Below are positions 29,452-40,783 of a stretch of 64,000 nt of DNA, piece by piece (the stretch's first letter is position 1; each line of letters begins with the position of its first letter). The stretch covers positions 1-64,000 of the forward strand of contig JAQGNE010000069.1 in NCBI GenBank assembly GCA_028291985.1. The letters are read 5' to 3'. The position numbers and the translations under genes were made by a program. Source of the DNA: Polaromonas sp. (lineage in GTDB: Bacteria; Pseudomonadota; Gammaproteobacteria; Burkholderiales; Burkholderiaceae_C). Under the pieces are notes generated by a model, which ran no database searches, had not been told where the DNA came from, and was given only the letters and a program-made list of their open reading frames with translations.

Positions 29452-30657
29452 ATGACTACCCAAGCCTTTATCTGTGATGCCATTCGCACCCCCTTTGGCC
29501 GTTACGGTGGCGCCCTCAGCAGTGTGCGCACCGACGACCTGGGAGCCATTCCGATTCAGGCACTGATGCAGCGCAACCCGCGCGTCGACTGGCAGGCCGT
29601 GACCGATGTCATCTACGGCTGCGCGAACCAGGCGGGCGAAGACAACCGCAACGTTGCCCATATGTCGGCGCTTCTGGCCGGACTGCCGATAGACGTGCCT
29701 GGCGCGACCATCAACCGCCTCTGCGGCTCGGGGCTGGACGCCGTGGGCACGGCCGCGCGAGCCATCAAGGCGGGCGAGGCCACGCTGATGATTGCCGGCG
29801 GCGTTGAAAGCATGAGCCGCGCGCCGTTTGTCATGCCCAAGGCTGAAAGTGCCTTCAGCCGCAGCAATACGGTGTATGACACCACTATCGGCTGGCGCTT
29901 TGTCAACCGGTTGATGAAAGAAAAGTACGGCGTAGACGCCATGCCCGAAACCGCGGAAAACGTGGCCATCGACTACGGTATCAGCCGCGCTGACCAGGAC
30001 AAGATGGCGCTGGCGAGCCAGACCAGGGCCGTCGCGGCGCAGAAAGCCGGCCACCTGGCGCGCGAGATCACGCCCGTGTCGATCCTGCAGAAAAAGGGTG
30101 ACCCGGTACTGGTCAGTCAGGATGAGCATCCGCGCGAGACTTCATTGGAGTCGCTGGCGCGGCTCAAGGGCGTGGTGCGGCCGGACGGCAGCGTCACCGC
30201 AGGTAACGCCAGCGGCGTGAATGACGGCGCCTGTGCGCTGCTCCTTGCCGACGAGGCAAGCGCCGGCAGGCAAGGCCTCACGCCTCGCGCCCGCGTGGTG
30301 GGCATGGCTACCGCTGGTGTTGCGCCCCGCATCATGGGCATTGGCCCGGCGCCCGCCACCCAAAAAGTGCTGGCCCTGACGGGGTTGACCATGGCGCAGA
30401 TGGATGTGATCGAGCTGAACGAAGCATTTGCGGCGCAAGGCCTGGCGGTGCTGCGTTTGCTGGGTCTTGCGGATGACGATGAACGCGTGAATGCCTGGGG
30501 CGGCGCGATAGCGCTGGGTCATCCGCTAGGCGCCAGCGGCGCGCGCCTGGCAACCACGGCTGTCAACCGGCTTCACGCCGGCGGCGGCCGCTACGCGTTA
30601 TGCACCATGTGCATCGGGGTGGGGCAGGGTATTGCGCTGATTCTTGAGCGCGTCTGA
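29452..30657 (+). CDS. pcaF: 3-oxoadipyl-CoA thiolase / acetyl-CoA acyltransferase
   Basis: From ATG 29452: MTTQAFICDAIRTPFGRYGGALSSVRTDDL...NRLCGSGLDAV...GHPLGASGARL...CTMCIGVGQG. Confidence 0.93.
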   Translation: MTTQAFICDAIRTPFGRYGGALSSVRTDDLGAIPIQALMQRNPRVDWQAVTDVIYGCANQAGEDNRNVAHMSALLAGLPIDVPGATINRLCGSGLDAVGTAARAIKAGEATLMIAGGVESMSRAPFVMPKAESAFSRSNTVYDTTIGWRFVNRLMKEKYGVDAMPETAENVAIDYGISRADQDKMALASQTRAVAAQKAGHLAREITPVSILQKKGDPVLVSQDEHPRETSLESLARLKGVVRPDGSVTAGNASGVNDGACALLLADEASAGRQGLTPRARVVGMATAGVAPRIMGIGPAPATQKVLALTGLTMAQMDVIELNEAFAAQGLAVLRLLGLADDDERVNAWGGAIALGHPLGASGARLATTAVNRLHAGGGRYALCTMCIGVGQGIALILERV

Positions 30658-30673
30658 CGGTCTTGCTGTTGTT

Positions 30674-30728
30674 ATGTCGGTCGGGCCAAAGCCCGGTCGG
30701 TCATGTCGGTCGGGCCAAGGCCCGGTCG
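30674..30728. repeat. Two tandem about 29-bp units, each containing a hairpin
   Basis: atgtcggtcgggccaaagcccggtcggtc followed by atgtcggtcgggccaaggcccggtcg. Confidence 0.9.
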
Positions 30729-30799
30729 TTTGCCTGTTTGGCGTAGCGGTTGCGTTCGATGCGCCGGCGCATTTTTTTTACCCACAAGGAGTCCCACTG

Positions 30800-31780
30800 A
30801 TGACCGTTTTTTCCGTACCGCGACGCACCATTGTGCTGGCCGCGCTTTCCCTGATGAGCACGGCGACGTATGCCCAGGGCAGCAGGCCGGTCAGGATCGT
30901 GGTGCCGTTTGCGCCCGGCGGTGGCAATGATGTTTTTGCACGCCAGATGGCCAAGGGCCTGGGCGACCTGCGCCCGCAAGGTGTGGTTGTCGAGAACAAG
31001 CCCGGCGCGGGCGGCAACCTGGGTACCGAACATGTGGTGCGCAGCGCACCGGACGGCCTGACGCTGCTGCTGGGCCATTCGGGCACCGTGTCGATCAATG
31101 CCGCGCTGTACAAGCAGCTGAAGTACGACGCCAGCAAGGACCTGATGCCGGTGGCGATGTTCGCCTCGTCCGCGCTGGTGCTGGTGGTTCCGGCTGCCTC
31201 CAGCGTCAAGACGGTGGCCGACCTGATAGCACTGGCCAAGGCCCAGCCCGGCGCGCTGACCTACGCGTCCAGCGGCAGTGGAACCGGCGCTCACCTGACG
31301 GGCGAAATGTTCGAGCAGAAAATTGGTGTCAAGCTCAATCACATCCCCTACAAAGGCACCGCGCCGGCCATGACGGATGTAGCAGGGGGCCAGGTCGCCA
31401 TGATGTTTGGCGTCATTCCTCCGGCGCTGACGCTGGTCAAAAGCGGACGCTTGCGCGCGCTGGCGGTCACCGGCAGCAAGCGCAATCCCTCCATGCCGGA
31501 TGTGCCTACTCTTGCAGAATCCGGTGTGGCGGCGCTGGCTGGTTTTGAGAGCACCCTGACGTACGGCCTGCTGGCCCCTCGCAACACACCCGAGGCGCTG
31601 GTCAGGGAACTCGCAGCCCAGATTCTTGCGGTTGCTGCGACCCCTGAATTCCAGTCGCGCCTGGGTGTCGAGGGTGCGGTGCCGTTGCTGGGCGGCCCGG
31701 CCGACTATGCCGCGCTGATCAGCCGGGAAAGCGCGAAGTGGGCGGATATCGTGAAGGTTTCCGGCGCCACTGCCGAATAG
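30800..31780 (+). CDS. Tripartite tricarboxylate transporter (Bug family) substrate-binding protein
   Basis: From ATG 30800: MTVFSVPRRTIVLAALSLMSTATYAQGSRPVRIVVPFAPGGGNDVFARQ. Confidence 0.93.
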   Translation: MTVFSVPRRTIVLAALSLMSTATYAQGSRPVRIVVPFAPGGGNDVFARQMAKGLGDLRPQGVVVENKPGAGGNLGTEHVVRSAPDGLTLLLGHSGTVSINAALYKQLKYDASKDLMPVAMFASSALVLVVPAASSVKTVADLIALAKAQPGALTYASSGSGTGAHLTGEMFEQKIGVKLNHIPYKGTAPAMTDVAGGQVAMMFGVIPPALTLVKSGRLRALAVTGSKRNPSMPDVPTLAESGVAALAGFESTLTYGLLAPRNTPEALVRELAAQILAVAATPEFQSRLGVEGAVPLLGGPADYAALISRESAKWADIVKVSGATAE

Positions 31781-31875
31781 GACTTCGGTCAGTGCGGGAG
31801 TGGCGGCACGGTATCGGTTTCCGGAGGCGGTGCCCAGACCGCACGGCTGTCTGCGACTTGCCCCCTCCCTGATGT

Positions 31876-31938
31876 TTGCTATTGTTTATGTAGCTTAAAC
31901 CCATGGATGGATAAGGGCTAGAGTCACTTTTTGTTCAA
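31876..31938 (+). repeat. ATAGC-type palindromic repeat copy (17-nt head at 31878-31894)
   Basis: TTGCTATTGTTTATGTAGCTTAAACCCATGGATGGATAAGGGCTAGAGTCACTTTTTGTTC. Confidence 0.85.
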
Positions 31939-31941
31939 ATA

Positions 31942-32697
31942 ATGGCATTTTCATTGATCACCGACCCGTTTTTCTATGCGGTGGCCATTCCGGCGGTGCT
32001 GCTGCTGGGCATCAGCAAAAGCGGGTTCGGTGCGGGATTCGGCTCGCTGGCGGTTCCCATCATGGCGCTGGCGGTGACGGTGCCACAGGCTGCCGCCATC
32101 CTAATGCCGGTGCTGTTGCTGATGGACATTCTGGGCATGGCAGCCTTTCGCAAGGACTTCGACATGAAGTTGGTGAAGTTTCTGGTGCCATGCGGGCTGG
32201 TGGGCACAGTCATCGGTGCCTTGCTGTTCCGCGCGCTGGATGCGCGCACCGTGGCCGGCATTGTGGGCATCTTCACCCTGCTTTTTTTGGCGCAGCGGTT
32301 GGTGTTTCCGCCCCGGCCTGACAGCCCGCCGCCGCCCCGCTGGCTCGGCGGGATGCTGGCCGTGACCTCGGGTTTTACCAGTTTCGTCGCACATGCCGGC
32401 GGGCCACCGCTCAATGCCTATGTGATTCCCCTGCGGCTCCGCCCGGTGCTCTTCACCGCCACGATGGCTTTTTTCTTTTTCGTGATCAACCTGTCCAAGT
32501 GGATTCCCTATGCCTGGCTGGGCTTGTTGGATGTCCGCAACATGGCGACCTCGCTGGTGCTGCTGCCGCTGGCACCGGTTGGCGTGCTCGTCGGCGTGCG
32601 GCTGGCACGGACCATCAGTCAGGTGCTTTTTTACCGCCTGCTCTACAGCGGTATGTTGCTGACGGGCTGCAAGCTGGTGTGGGATGGCTTTCACTGA
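31942..32697 (+). CDS. Sulfite exporter TauE/SafE family protein
   Basis: 251 aa polytopic; ISKSGFGAGFGSLAVPIMAL...GFTSFVAHAGGPPLNAYVIP. Confidence 0.92.
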   Translation: MAFSLITDPFFYAVAIPAVLLLGISKSGFGAGFGSLAVPIMALAVTVPQAAAILMPVLLLMDILGMAAFRKDFDMKLVKFLVPCGLVGTVIGALLFRALDARTVAGIVGIFTLLFLAQRLVFPPRPDSPPPPRWLGGMLAVTSGFTSFVAHAGGPPLNAYVIPLRLRPVLFTATMAFFFFVINLSKWIPYAWLGLLDVRNMATSLVLLPLAPVGVLVGVRLARTISQVLFYRLLYSGMLLTGCKLVWDGFH

Positions 32698-32883
32698 GGA
32701 CGACCGGCCTGGTCAGAGCAACGCCCTCGAATAGAGCGCAGTGCAAAATATCCCCGAAATTGCCGGCAAATTTGAAAGCAAATGAAACCGCAAGACTAGA
32801 ATGTTTCGACGTCCGCTGTCCAGCTTGCTGCCCTTGCAAGCCGGCGTTCACTTCCTGGCGTCAAGCGCCGCGCATCTGTGCCC

Positions 32884-34986
<2,103 letters not shown>

Positions 34987-35120
34987 ACGCCACAGGCCCG
35001 TGGCATTTGGCGTGTGGCGATGGCGCCTCACGCTGACCGGTCTGCAACAGCGCGAGATGCGCGCTGACAGCGCCTCACCTCAACGTATCAATGACCCAAT
35101 CGCAAGCCTTGGTAGTTGTG

Positions 35121-35178
35121 TTGCTATATAAATAATAGCTAACACCTGTTGATTCTAAAGGGCTGGTGTCACTTTTCA
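35121..35178 (+). repeat. ATAGC-type palindromic repeat copy (17-nt head at 35123-35139)
   Basis: TTGCTATATAAATAATAGCTAACACCTGTTGATTCTAAAGGGCTGGTGTCACTTTTCA; overlaps the stop codon of the kefC-like CDS. Confidence 0.8.
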
Positions 35179-37013
35179 TCGTTATTTTCAGGCTGCCAGC
35201 CCGCGGGCCTTCGCTGCGCCATCAATCGGCGCTCCTCGGCCATCTGCTCTTCCAGCTGCAGCCGGCCCTGGCGCGCCATCGCGATCAGCTTGCTACGGTC
35301 CTTTCGGTGCGGGTACATCTGCTCGAACAGCGCTATGTTGTGGCTGCGAAAGCGCATTGCACTCTGGCGCGCCTCGTGAGCCGGATGGCCCAGCAGCTCA
35401 AGCACGCTGCGGGCGCTGCGCAGGCTGGACTCGAACAGCTCACGCTCGACCATCACCACGCCGCGGTCACGCAGCTGGTTCCAGTGCGTGACATCACGCG
35501 CTCTGGCCACGATGCGCAGCTGCGGAAAATGCTGCTGCGCGAGGTCGACAATCCGGAGCGATTGCTCGACATCGTCCACCGCCACCACCAGCACGCTGGC
35601 GGTGCCCGCGCCCGCGGTGCGTAGCAAATCGAGCCGCGTGGCATCGCCATAGAAAACCCGCAAGCCAAAGGCGCGCAGGGTTTCAATCACTTCAGCGTCG
35701 TGGTCGAGCACCGTGGTAGGAACGCCCTGCGCCAGCAGCATGCGTCCGACGATCTGGCCGTAGCGGCCGAAGCCGGCGATCAGCACCGGGGCGTGCTGCA
35801 ATTCGGAGATCTCGTCCATGTTCTGCGCGTCGCGTCTGGCATAGCGCGGCAGCAAAAGCTTGTCGATGGCGACCAGCAAAAGCGGCGCTATCAGCATCGA
35901 CAGCGCCACGGCGCCGATCAGCAGCGACGCTGTGTCGGGCGAAAATACACGCGCACCGGCGGCGGCCTGAAACACCACAAACGCGAATTCACCGCCCTGG
36001 GCGAGCAGCACCGTAAACACCGCCCGCTCCTGGTAAGGAATCTTCATGGCGCGTGCCAGGCCGTAGATCACCAGGAGCTTGAGACCGAAAAAACCGAACA
36101 GCACCGCAGCTATCAAGGCCGGCGACTGCATCAGCACGCCGAAATCGATGCTCATGCCCACCGCGATGAAAAACAGGCCGAGCAACAGGCCCTTGAAGGG
36201 TTCGATATCGGTTTCGAGCTCGCGCCGGTACTCGCTGTCGGCCAGCAGCACGCCGGCAAGGAATGCGCCGAGCGCCATGCTCAGGCCCACCATCTGCATC
36301 AAGCCTGCGATGCCCACCACCAGCAGCAGCGATGCGGCAGTGAATATTTCGGGCGTGCCGCTGTTGGCTATCCAGCGCAGCAGGGGCCGCAGCAACAGCC
36401 TGCCACCCAGAATGATGCCGCCAATAACTGCTATTATTTTAATAGCCTCGACCCAGCGACTCGCTTGGGCCAGGCCCGCATTTTCCATGGAAACAGCGCC
36501 CAGCAGCGGCAGCAGCGCCAGGATGGGAATGGCTGCAACGTCCTGAAACAGCAGGATGGAAAACCCGGCCTGCCCGCTGGATGTCGGCATCAGGTTGCGC
36601 TCGCCGATCACCTGCAGCGCAATGGCGGTGGACGAGAGCGCCAGGCCGAGCGACGCGACCAGCGCCGTCTTCCAGCCGATGCCGAACAGCAGCGCAATGC
36701 CGGTAAGGACCGCAGCGCAGGCCAGTACCTGAGCGGTTCCCCAGCCAAATATCGGCTGGCGCAGGTTCCACAGGCGCTGCGGCTCCAGCTCCAGCCCGAC
36801 CAGAAACAGCATCAGCACCACGCCGAATTCGGCAAAGTGAAGAATGTCCTGGACGTTGGTGACCAGCCCAAGCCCCCACGGGCCGATGGCGATGCCAGCA
36901 ACCAGGTAGCCGATGATGGCGCCTACCCCCAGCTTCTTGGCCAGTGGCACGGCAATCACCGCGGCAGCGAGGTAGATGAAGCTGTTGAAGAGCCATGCGG
37001 GTGCGTGTTCCAT
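35169..37013 (-). CDS. kefC: Glutathione-regulated potassium-efflux type CPA2 antiporter with TrkA-N domain (KefB/KefC-like)
   Basis: Start at MEHAPAWLFNSFIYLAAAVIAVPLAKKLGVGAIIGYLVAGIAIGPWGLGLV; C-terminal VLIAGFGRYGQIVGRMLLAQG. Confidence 0.9.
   Translation of the reverse strand: MEHAPAWLFNSFIYLAAAVIAVPLAKKLGVGAIIGYLVAGIAIGPWGLGLVTNVQDILHFAEFGVVLMLFLVGLELEPQRLWNLRQPIFGWGTAQVLACAAVLTGIALLFGIGWKTALVASLGLALSSTAIALQVIGERNLMPTSSGQAGFSILLFQDVAAIPILALLPLLGAVSMENAGLAQASRWVEAIKIIAVIGGIILGGRLLLRPLLRWIANSGTPEIFTAASLLLVVGIAGLMQMVGLSMALGAFLAGVLLADSEYRRELETDIEPFKGLLLGLFFIAVGMSIDFGVLMQSPALIAAVLFGFFGLKLLVIYGLARAMKIPYQERAVFTVLLAQGGEFAFVVFQAAAGARVFSPDTASLLIGAVALSMLIAPLLLVAIDKLLLPRYARRDAQNMDEISELQHAPVLIAGFGRYGQIVGRMLLAQGVPTTVLDHDAEVIETLRAFGLRVFYGDATRLDLLRTAGAGTASVLVVAVDDVEQSLRIVDLAQQHFPQLRIVARARDVTHWNQLRDRGVVMVERELFESSLRSARSVLELLGHPAHEARQSAMRFRSHNIALFEQMYPHRKDRSKLIAMARQGRLQLEEQMAEERRLMAQRRPAGWQPENNDEK
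36428..36487 (+). repeat. Probable ATAGC-type repeat copy inside kefC (17-nt head at 36430-36446)
   Basis: ACTGCTATTATTTTAATAGCCTCGACCCAGCGACTCGCTTGGGCCAGGCCCGCATTTTCC; head perfect, tail diverged. Confidence 0.55.
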
Positions 37014-37702
37014 CAGGCGTCCTTGGCCAGAGAAGGGCGGTCGTGCATCGGCACCACGCAGGACGGGCATTGCTCCAGATCATCCATCTCCGGCCAGGCG
37101 GGATAGGTTTGCAGACGCTCTGCAAAGGTGCTGACATGCAGGGCCAGTGCATCGCTGCTCTGCCCATGGGCGCCGTGCAGCACCAGGGGCGGCAGAAAGC
37201 GCATACCGCACAAGGAGGCGGTCTGCTCATAGGGCGGCAGGAATGCGTCAAAAAAATAGCGGTTGTAGCCCTGCGGGTGGTAGGACGCCTCCGGGCCGCC
37301 CGTGCTGGCGACGAGCCATAAATCCTTGCCCCGGAGCGCCCGCCCCGCGCGCTGATGCGCGGAAGTCTCGGTTGTGGGGTCTGCAGATCCATAGGCCCAG
37401 CCATAGGCGAGTACATCGTCGAGCCACAGCTTTTGCAGGGCCGGCATCGAGTACCACTGGATCGGGTGCAGCAGCACGACCAGGCTCGCTTTTTCAAGCG
37501 CCACCTGCTCGGCAGCGATGTCGATGGCGTAGTCAGGGTAGCTGGAGTACAGGTCACGGACCTGTACCCTTGGCTGCTCGAGCGCAGCTAGCATCAAGGG
37601 ACGCGTCACGCGTGATTGCGTCCAAGAAGGATGAGCGGCCAGCATGTAGATATCGGTTTCGGCACCACTGGCGGCCTGGGCGTGTTGTGGTGTTGCGGTC
37701 AT
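37013..37702 (-). CDS. kefF: NAD(P)H-dependent oxidoreductase, KefF-like ancillary protein
   Basis: 229 aa; MLAAHPSWTQSRVTRPLMLAAL...DLYSSYPDYAIDIAAEQ...LLHPIQWYSMPALQKLW; its TGA overlaps the kefC ATG. Confidence 0.85.
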   Translation of the reverse strand: MTATPQHAQAASGAETDIYMLAAHPSWTQSRVTRPLMLAALEQPRVQVRDLYSSYPDYAIDIAAEQVALEKASLVVLLHPIQWYSMPALQKLWLDDVLAYGWAYGSADPTTETSAHQRAGRALRGKDLWLVASTGGPEASYHPQGYNRYFFDAFLPPYEQTASLCGMRFLPPLVLHGAHGQSSDALALHVSTFAERLQTYPAWPEMDDLEQCPSCVVPMHDRPSLAKDA

Positions 37703-37768
37703 GAGGTGCGTGCATTCATGCCGTTACGATAGCGCAACGCGCAGCCGCTCGACAGACAGGAGATCCGT

Positions 37769-38386
37769 ATGCCGATGGTCGTTATTGCCAATCCAAAGGG
37801 CGGCGTCGGCAAGTCGACGCTGGCCACGCAGGTGGCCGGATATTTTGCAAGCCAGGGGCATGCGGTGATGCTGGGTGACGCCGACCGGCAGCAGTCGTCT
37901 CGCCTGTGGCTGGGGCTGCGCCCCGAGGCGGCGCGGCCGATCGCCACCTGGGAGGTCAATGCCGATCTGATCGTGAGGCCGCCGCGCGGCACCACCCATG
38001 TGGTGCTGGACACCCCTGGTGGCCTGCACGGCTGGCGCTTCAACGATGTCATCAAGATGGCCGACAAGATCATTGTGCCACTGCAGGCCAGTGTGTTCGA
38101 TATGTTCGCCACGCGGGCGTTTCTGGACCAACTGGCCGAGAACCGCCATGCCGGCAAGGTGCAGGTGGGCATCGTGGGCATGCGGGTTGATGCGCGCACG
38201 ATCTCGTCCGACAAGTTGCGCGAATTCGTTGAAAGCCTGGACCTGCCGGTACTGGGGTATTTGCGTGACACGCAAAACTATGTGCACTTGGCCGCGCGCG
38301 GCTTGACGGTGTTTGACATTTCGCCAGGGCGTGTCGCTAAAGACCTGGAGCAGTGGCGCGGCATCTGCGACTGGCTGGATCAATAG
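37769..38386 (+). CDS. ParA family ATPase (orphan)
   Basis: MPMVVIANPKGGVGKSTLATQVAGYFASQGHAVMLGDADRQQSS. Confidence 0.92.
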   Translation: MPMVVIANPKGGVGKSTLATQVAGYFASQGHAVMLGDADRQQSSRLWLGLRPEAARPIATWEVNADLIVRPPRGTTHVVLDTPGGLHGWRFNDVIKMADKIIVPLQASVFDMFATRAFLDQLAENRHAGKVQVGIVGMRVDARTISSDKLREFVESLDLPVLGYLRDTQNYVHLAARGLTVFDISPGRVAKDLEQWRGICDWLDQ

Positions 38387-38481
38387 CCCTCAGTGCGTCA
38401 GCATGTCATTCCCGCAGGTGCGGGTTCCGGCAGTCGCTGAACAGACAGCCAGGCGCATGGTGCAAACGCTAAAGTCGGGCC

Positions 38482-38937
38482 ATGAAAACCTTTCAAACCC
38501 TTGCAGAGCTGGCAGCTTGCGTCAACCAGGAAGTTGCAGTCAGCGACTGGATCACCATCACCCAGGAACAGGTCAACCTGTTCGCTGAAGCCACCGGTGA
38601 CCACCAATGGATTCACGTCGACCCCGAGCGTGCAGCAGCCGGTCCTTTCAAGGGGCCGATTGCGCACGGTTTTCTGACGCTGTCGCTGATTCCGCGGTTT
38701 TTCGAGACATCCTTTGCCATCACGGCATCCCGCATGGGCGTGAACTATGGGCTCAACCGGGTGCGCTTCACGTCGCCAGTGCCGGTGGGCAGTCGCTTGC
38801 GGGCGCGCATGAAACTGCTGGCCAGCCAGGCGATTGACAACGATGGCATGCAGATGACCTGGGAAGTCACGGTGGAGCGCGAAGGCTCCGACAGGCCGGT
38901 CTGCGTCGCCGAATCGCTGGTGCGGCGCTATCCCTGA
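38482..38937 (+). CDS. MaoC-like (R)-specific enoyl-CoA hydratase/dehydratase
   Basis: FAEATGDHQWIHVDPERAAAGPFKGPIAHGFLTLSLIP. Confidence 0.93.
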   Translation: MKTFQTLAELAACVNQEVAVSDWITITQEQVNLFAEATGDHQWIHVDPERAAAGPFKGPIAHGFLTLSLIPRFFETSFAITASRMGVNYGLNRVRFTSPVPVGSRLRARMKLLASQAIDNDGMQMTWEVTVEREGSDRPVCVAESLVRRYP

Positions 38938-38965
38938 TCATGATCACCCATGCCCCATGCCGGAC

Positions 38966-39289
38966 CTAGATGGGTAGCAGTTGCAAGCTAGGAATAGAAC
39001 CCCGAAACGATGGGATGAGGGCATTGATGCGCTCGACAGCGACCTGCTGTGAATGCAGCTGTGCAATGCACTGGTGCAGGTCGCTGCGCAGCAACCACAA
39101 GTCTGACGGCGTCTGCGCCAGGTCAATCCGGTAGTTCAGACGGTCGACCCGGACATCGGTGCAGTCCTCAAGCGTCGCGCGCAGACACTGACGCAGATGC
39201 TCCAGGCGGGCACGGCTCCTGAATTTTTTTGGGCGAAAACGCCTCGCGATCACGCGGCTGAAGAGCTGCTGGAGGTTCATAGTTGACAC
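38966..39289 (-). CDS. Hypothetical protein
   Basis: 107-aa ORF, no overlapping better candidate; weak evidence. Confidence 0.45.
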   Translation of the reverse strand: MSTMNLQQLFSRVIARRFRPKKFRSRARLEHLRQCLRATLEDCTDVRVDRLNYRIDLAQTPSDLWLLRSDLHQCIAQLHSQQVAVERINALIPSFRGSIPSLQLLPI

Positions 39290-39338
39290 AAGTTTGACAC
39301 TGCTTCAATACCGTTGTCACGGTTACGCCAGCGAAAAA

Positions 39339-39869
39339 TCATTGATCCAAGTGTGCTGGCGCTGGCGCTGCGGGCTCGCCTGAGGGGGCAGCTTGCAAGG
39401 CCGCAGCGCTGGCAAATCCATTCTGCCGCCAGGCCTCATACACGGTTACCGCCACCGAATTGGACAGATTCAGGCTGCGCTGCGTTGCCAGCATCGGTAC
39501 CTTGAGCCTGCGGTTTTCTGCGAAAGACATGCGCAGGTCCGGCGACAGTCCGCGGGTTTCGGAGCCAAACACCAGCCAGTCCCCAGGGCGAAATTCCGCC
39601 TGGTAGACGCTGCGGGTTCCGTGGGTGGTCATGGCAAACAGACGATCGGCAGGCGGATATTCGGTGTCAAGTAGGGCCTGCCAGCTGGCATGGCGGAGCA
39701 GCTGTGCGTACTCGTGGTAGTCAAGCCCGGCTCGGCGCATGTGCTTGTCATCCATCGAAAACCCCAACGGGTCGACTAGGTGCAGGCGGCAGCCCGTGTT
39801 GGCCGCCAGGCGGATGACGTTACCGGTATTGGGCGGAATTTCTGGTTCGACCAGAACAATGTTGAACAT
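39339..39869 (-). CDS. trmL: tRNA (cytidine(34)-2'-O)-methyltransferase
   Basis: [54 protein letters not shown]...FGSETRGL. Confidence 0.95.
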   Translation of the reverse strand: MFNIVLVEPEIPPNTGNVIRLAANTGCRLHLVDPLGFSMDDKHMRRAGLDYHEYAQLLRHASWQALLDTEYPPADRLFAMTTHGTRSVYQAEFRPGDWLVFGSETRGLSPDLRMSFAENRRLKVPMLATQRSLNLSNSVAVTVYEAWRQNGFASAAALQAAPSGEPAAPAPAHLDQ

Positions 39870-39961
39870 GAATTAGCGTACTTCACTAGGTAAACGACAG
39901 CCCATGATTCTAGAAGTGAGACCGGCAGCGGTAGCAGCCATCGTGCGCTCTCTGCTTAGTG

Positions 39962-40783
39962 TCAAGGTAAAGGCGTTCGCGCAAGCACCACCGCGGTGAT
40001 GTGGGCAACACCCGCTGACCGGAGCGCCTGTGCCGCGGTGTAAATGGATGCGCCGCTGGTCATCACATCGTCAACCAGAACCAGTCGCCGCCCGTCAAGC
40101 GCCGACGCCCTGAGCGGTTCGACCTGAAACGCGCCCTTGAGGTTTTCAATGCGCTCGTGGCGCTGCAGCTCGGTCTGCGCTCGGGTATGCCTTATGCGCA
40201 GCAGCAGTCGAGCGTCGGCGCTTGCCCTCGTACCTGATTGGCGCGCAAGTGCGCGGGCCAGCTCCCACGACTGGTTGAAACCGCGCATTTGAAGGCGCTC
40301 GGCAGAAAGCGGAATCGGAACGACAAGGTCATCCGGTCCCAGCGCGTCGAAAGCCTGCTGCATGCCTGCGCAGGCCAGCATGCGTGCCGCAAAAAACGAT
40401 GCCCAGCCAGGCTGATCGCCAAACTTGAACCGTGTGATGAGCCGGGACCACGGATAGACGTAATCAAAGCAGGCCAGGGCCAAGTCCACGGGCGGTGGCT
40501 GGCGGATGCAACTGGCGCATCGTGTCGCCCCGCTGCTTGCGGCGAGAGGGAAGAGACCGATTGGCACATGTGATGCGCACAGTGGGCAGCGGGGCATGCC
40601 CGATGAAAACCGGGAGGCACACGGGTCGCAAACCTGTGTGGCGGGCCAGCTGCGGCAGACCGCGCATTGACTCAACAGTGACCAGCGCCGCAGGCCACGG
40701 CTTGGGGACCGGCCGAAAAGTTCTGACAAGCGGGGGTTGAGCACCACTTCAATATACTCGGTTACCCTTTTATTCAGCCGCAT
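39962..40783 (-). CDS. comF: ComF family protein (phosphoribosyltransferase-like)
   Basis: Start inferred at MRLNKRVTEYIEVVLNPRL; CAVCRSWPATQVCDPC...CPLC...VLVDDVMTSGASIYTAAQALRSAG. The ORF extends further upstream antisense to the methyltransferase, which is unlikely to be translated. Confidence 0.85.
   Translation of the reverse strand: MRLNKRVTEYIEVVLNPRLSELFGRSPSRGLRRWSLLSQCAVCRSWPATQVCDPCASRFSSGMPRCPLCASHVPIGLFPLAASSGATRCASCIRQPPPVDLALACFDYVYPWSRLITRFKFGDQPGWASFFAARMLACAGMQQAFDALGPDDLVVPIPLSAERLQMRGFNQSWELARALARQSGTRASADARLLLRIRHTRAQTELQRHERIENLKGAFQVEPLRASALDGRRLVLVDDVMTSGASIYTAAQALRSAGVAHITAVVLARTPLP

Noticed and set aside
35700-37106. 468-aa plus-strand ORF antisense to kefC
   Set aside because: His/Gln-rich antisense shadow ORF without family motifs; kefC is well supported.
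37547-37567. GTACAGGTC-acg-GACCTGTAC perfect inverted repeat
   Set aside because: Lies within conserved kefF coding sequence (QVRDLYSSYP); short enough to be coincidental.
38404-38430. TCATTCCCGCAGGTGCGGGTTCCGG as a dispersed CATTCCCGC-type repeat
   Set aside because: Only one recognisable copy in the window; cannot support a repeat call.
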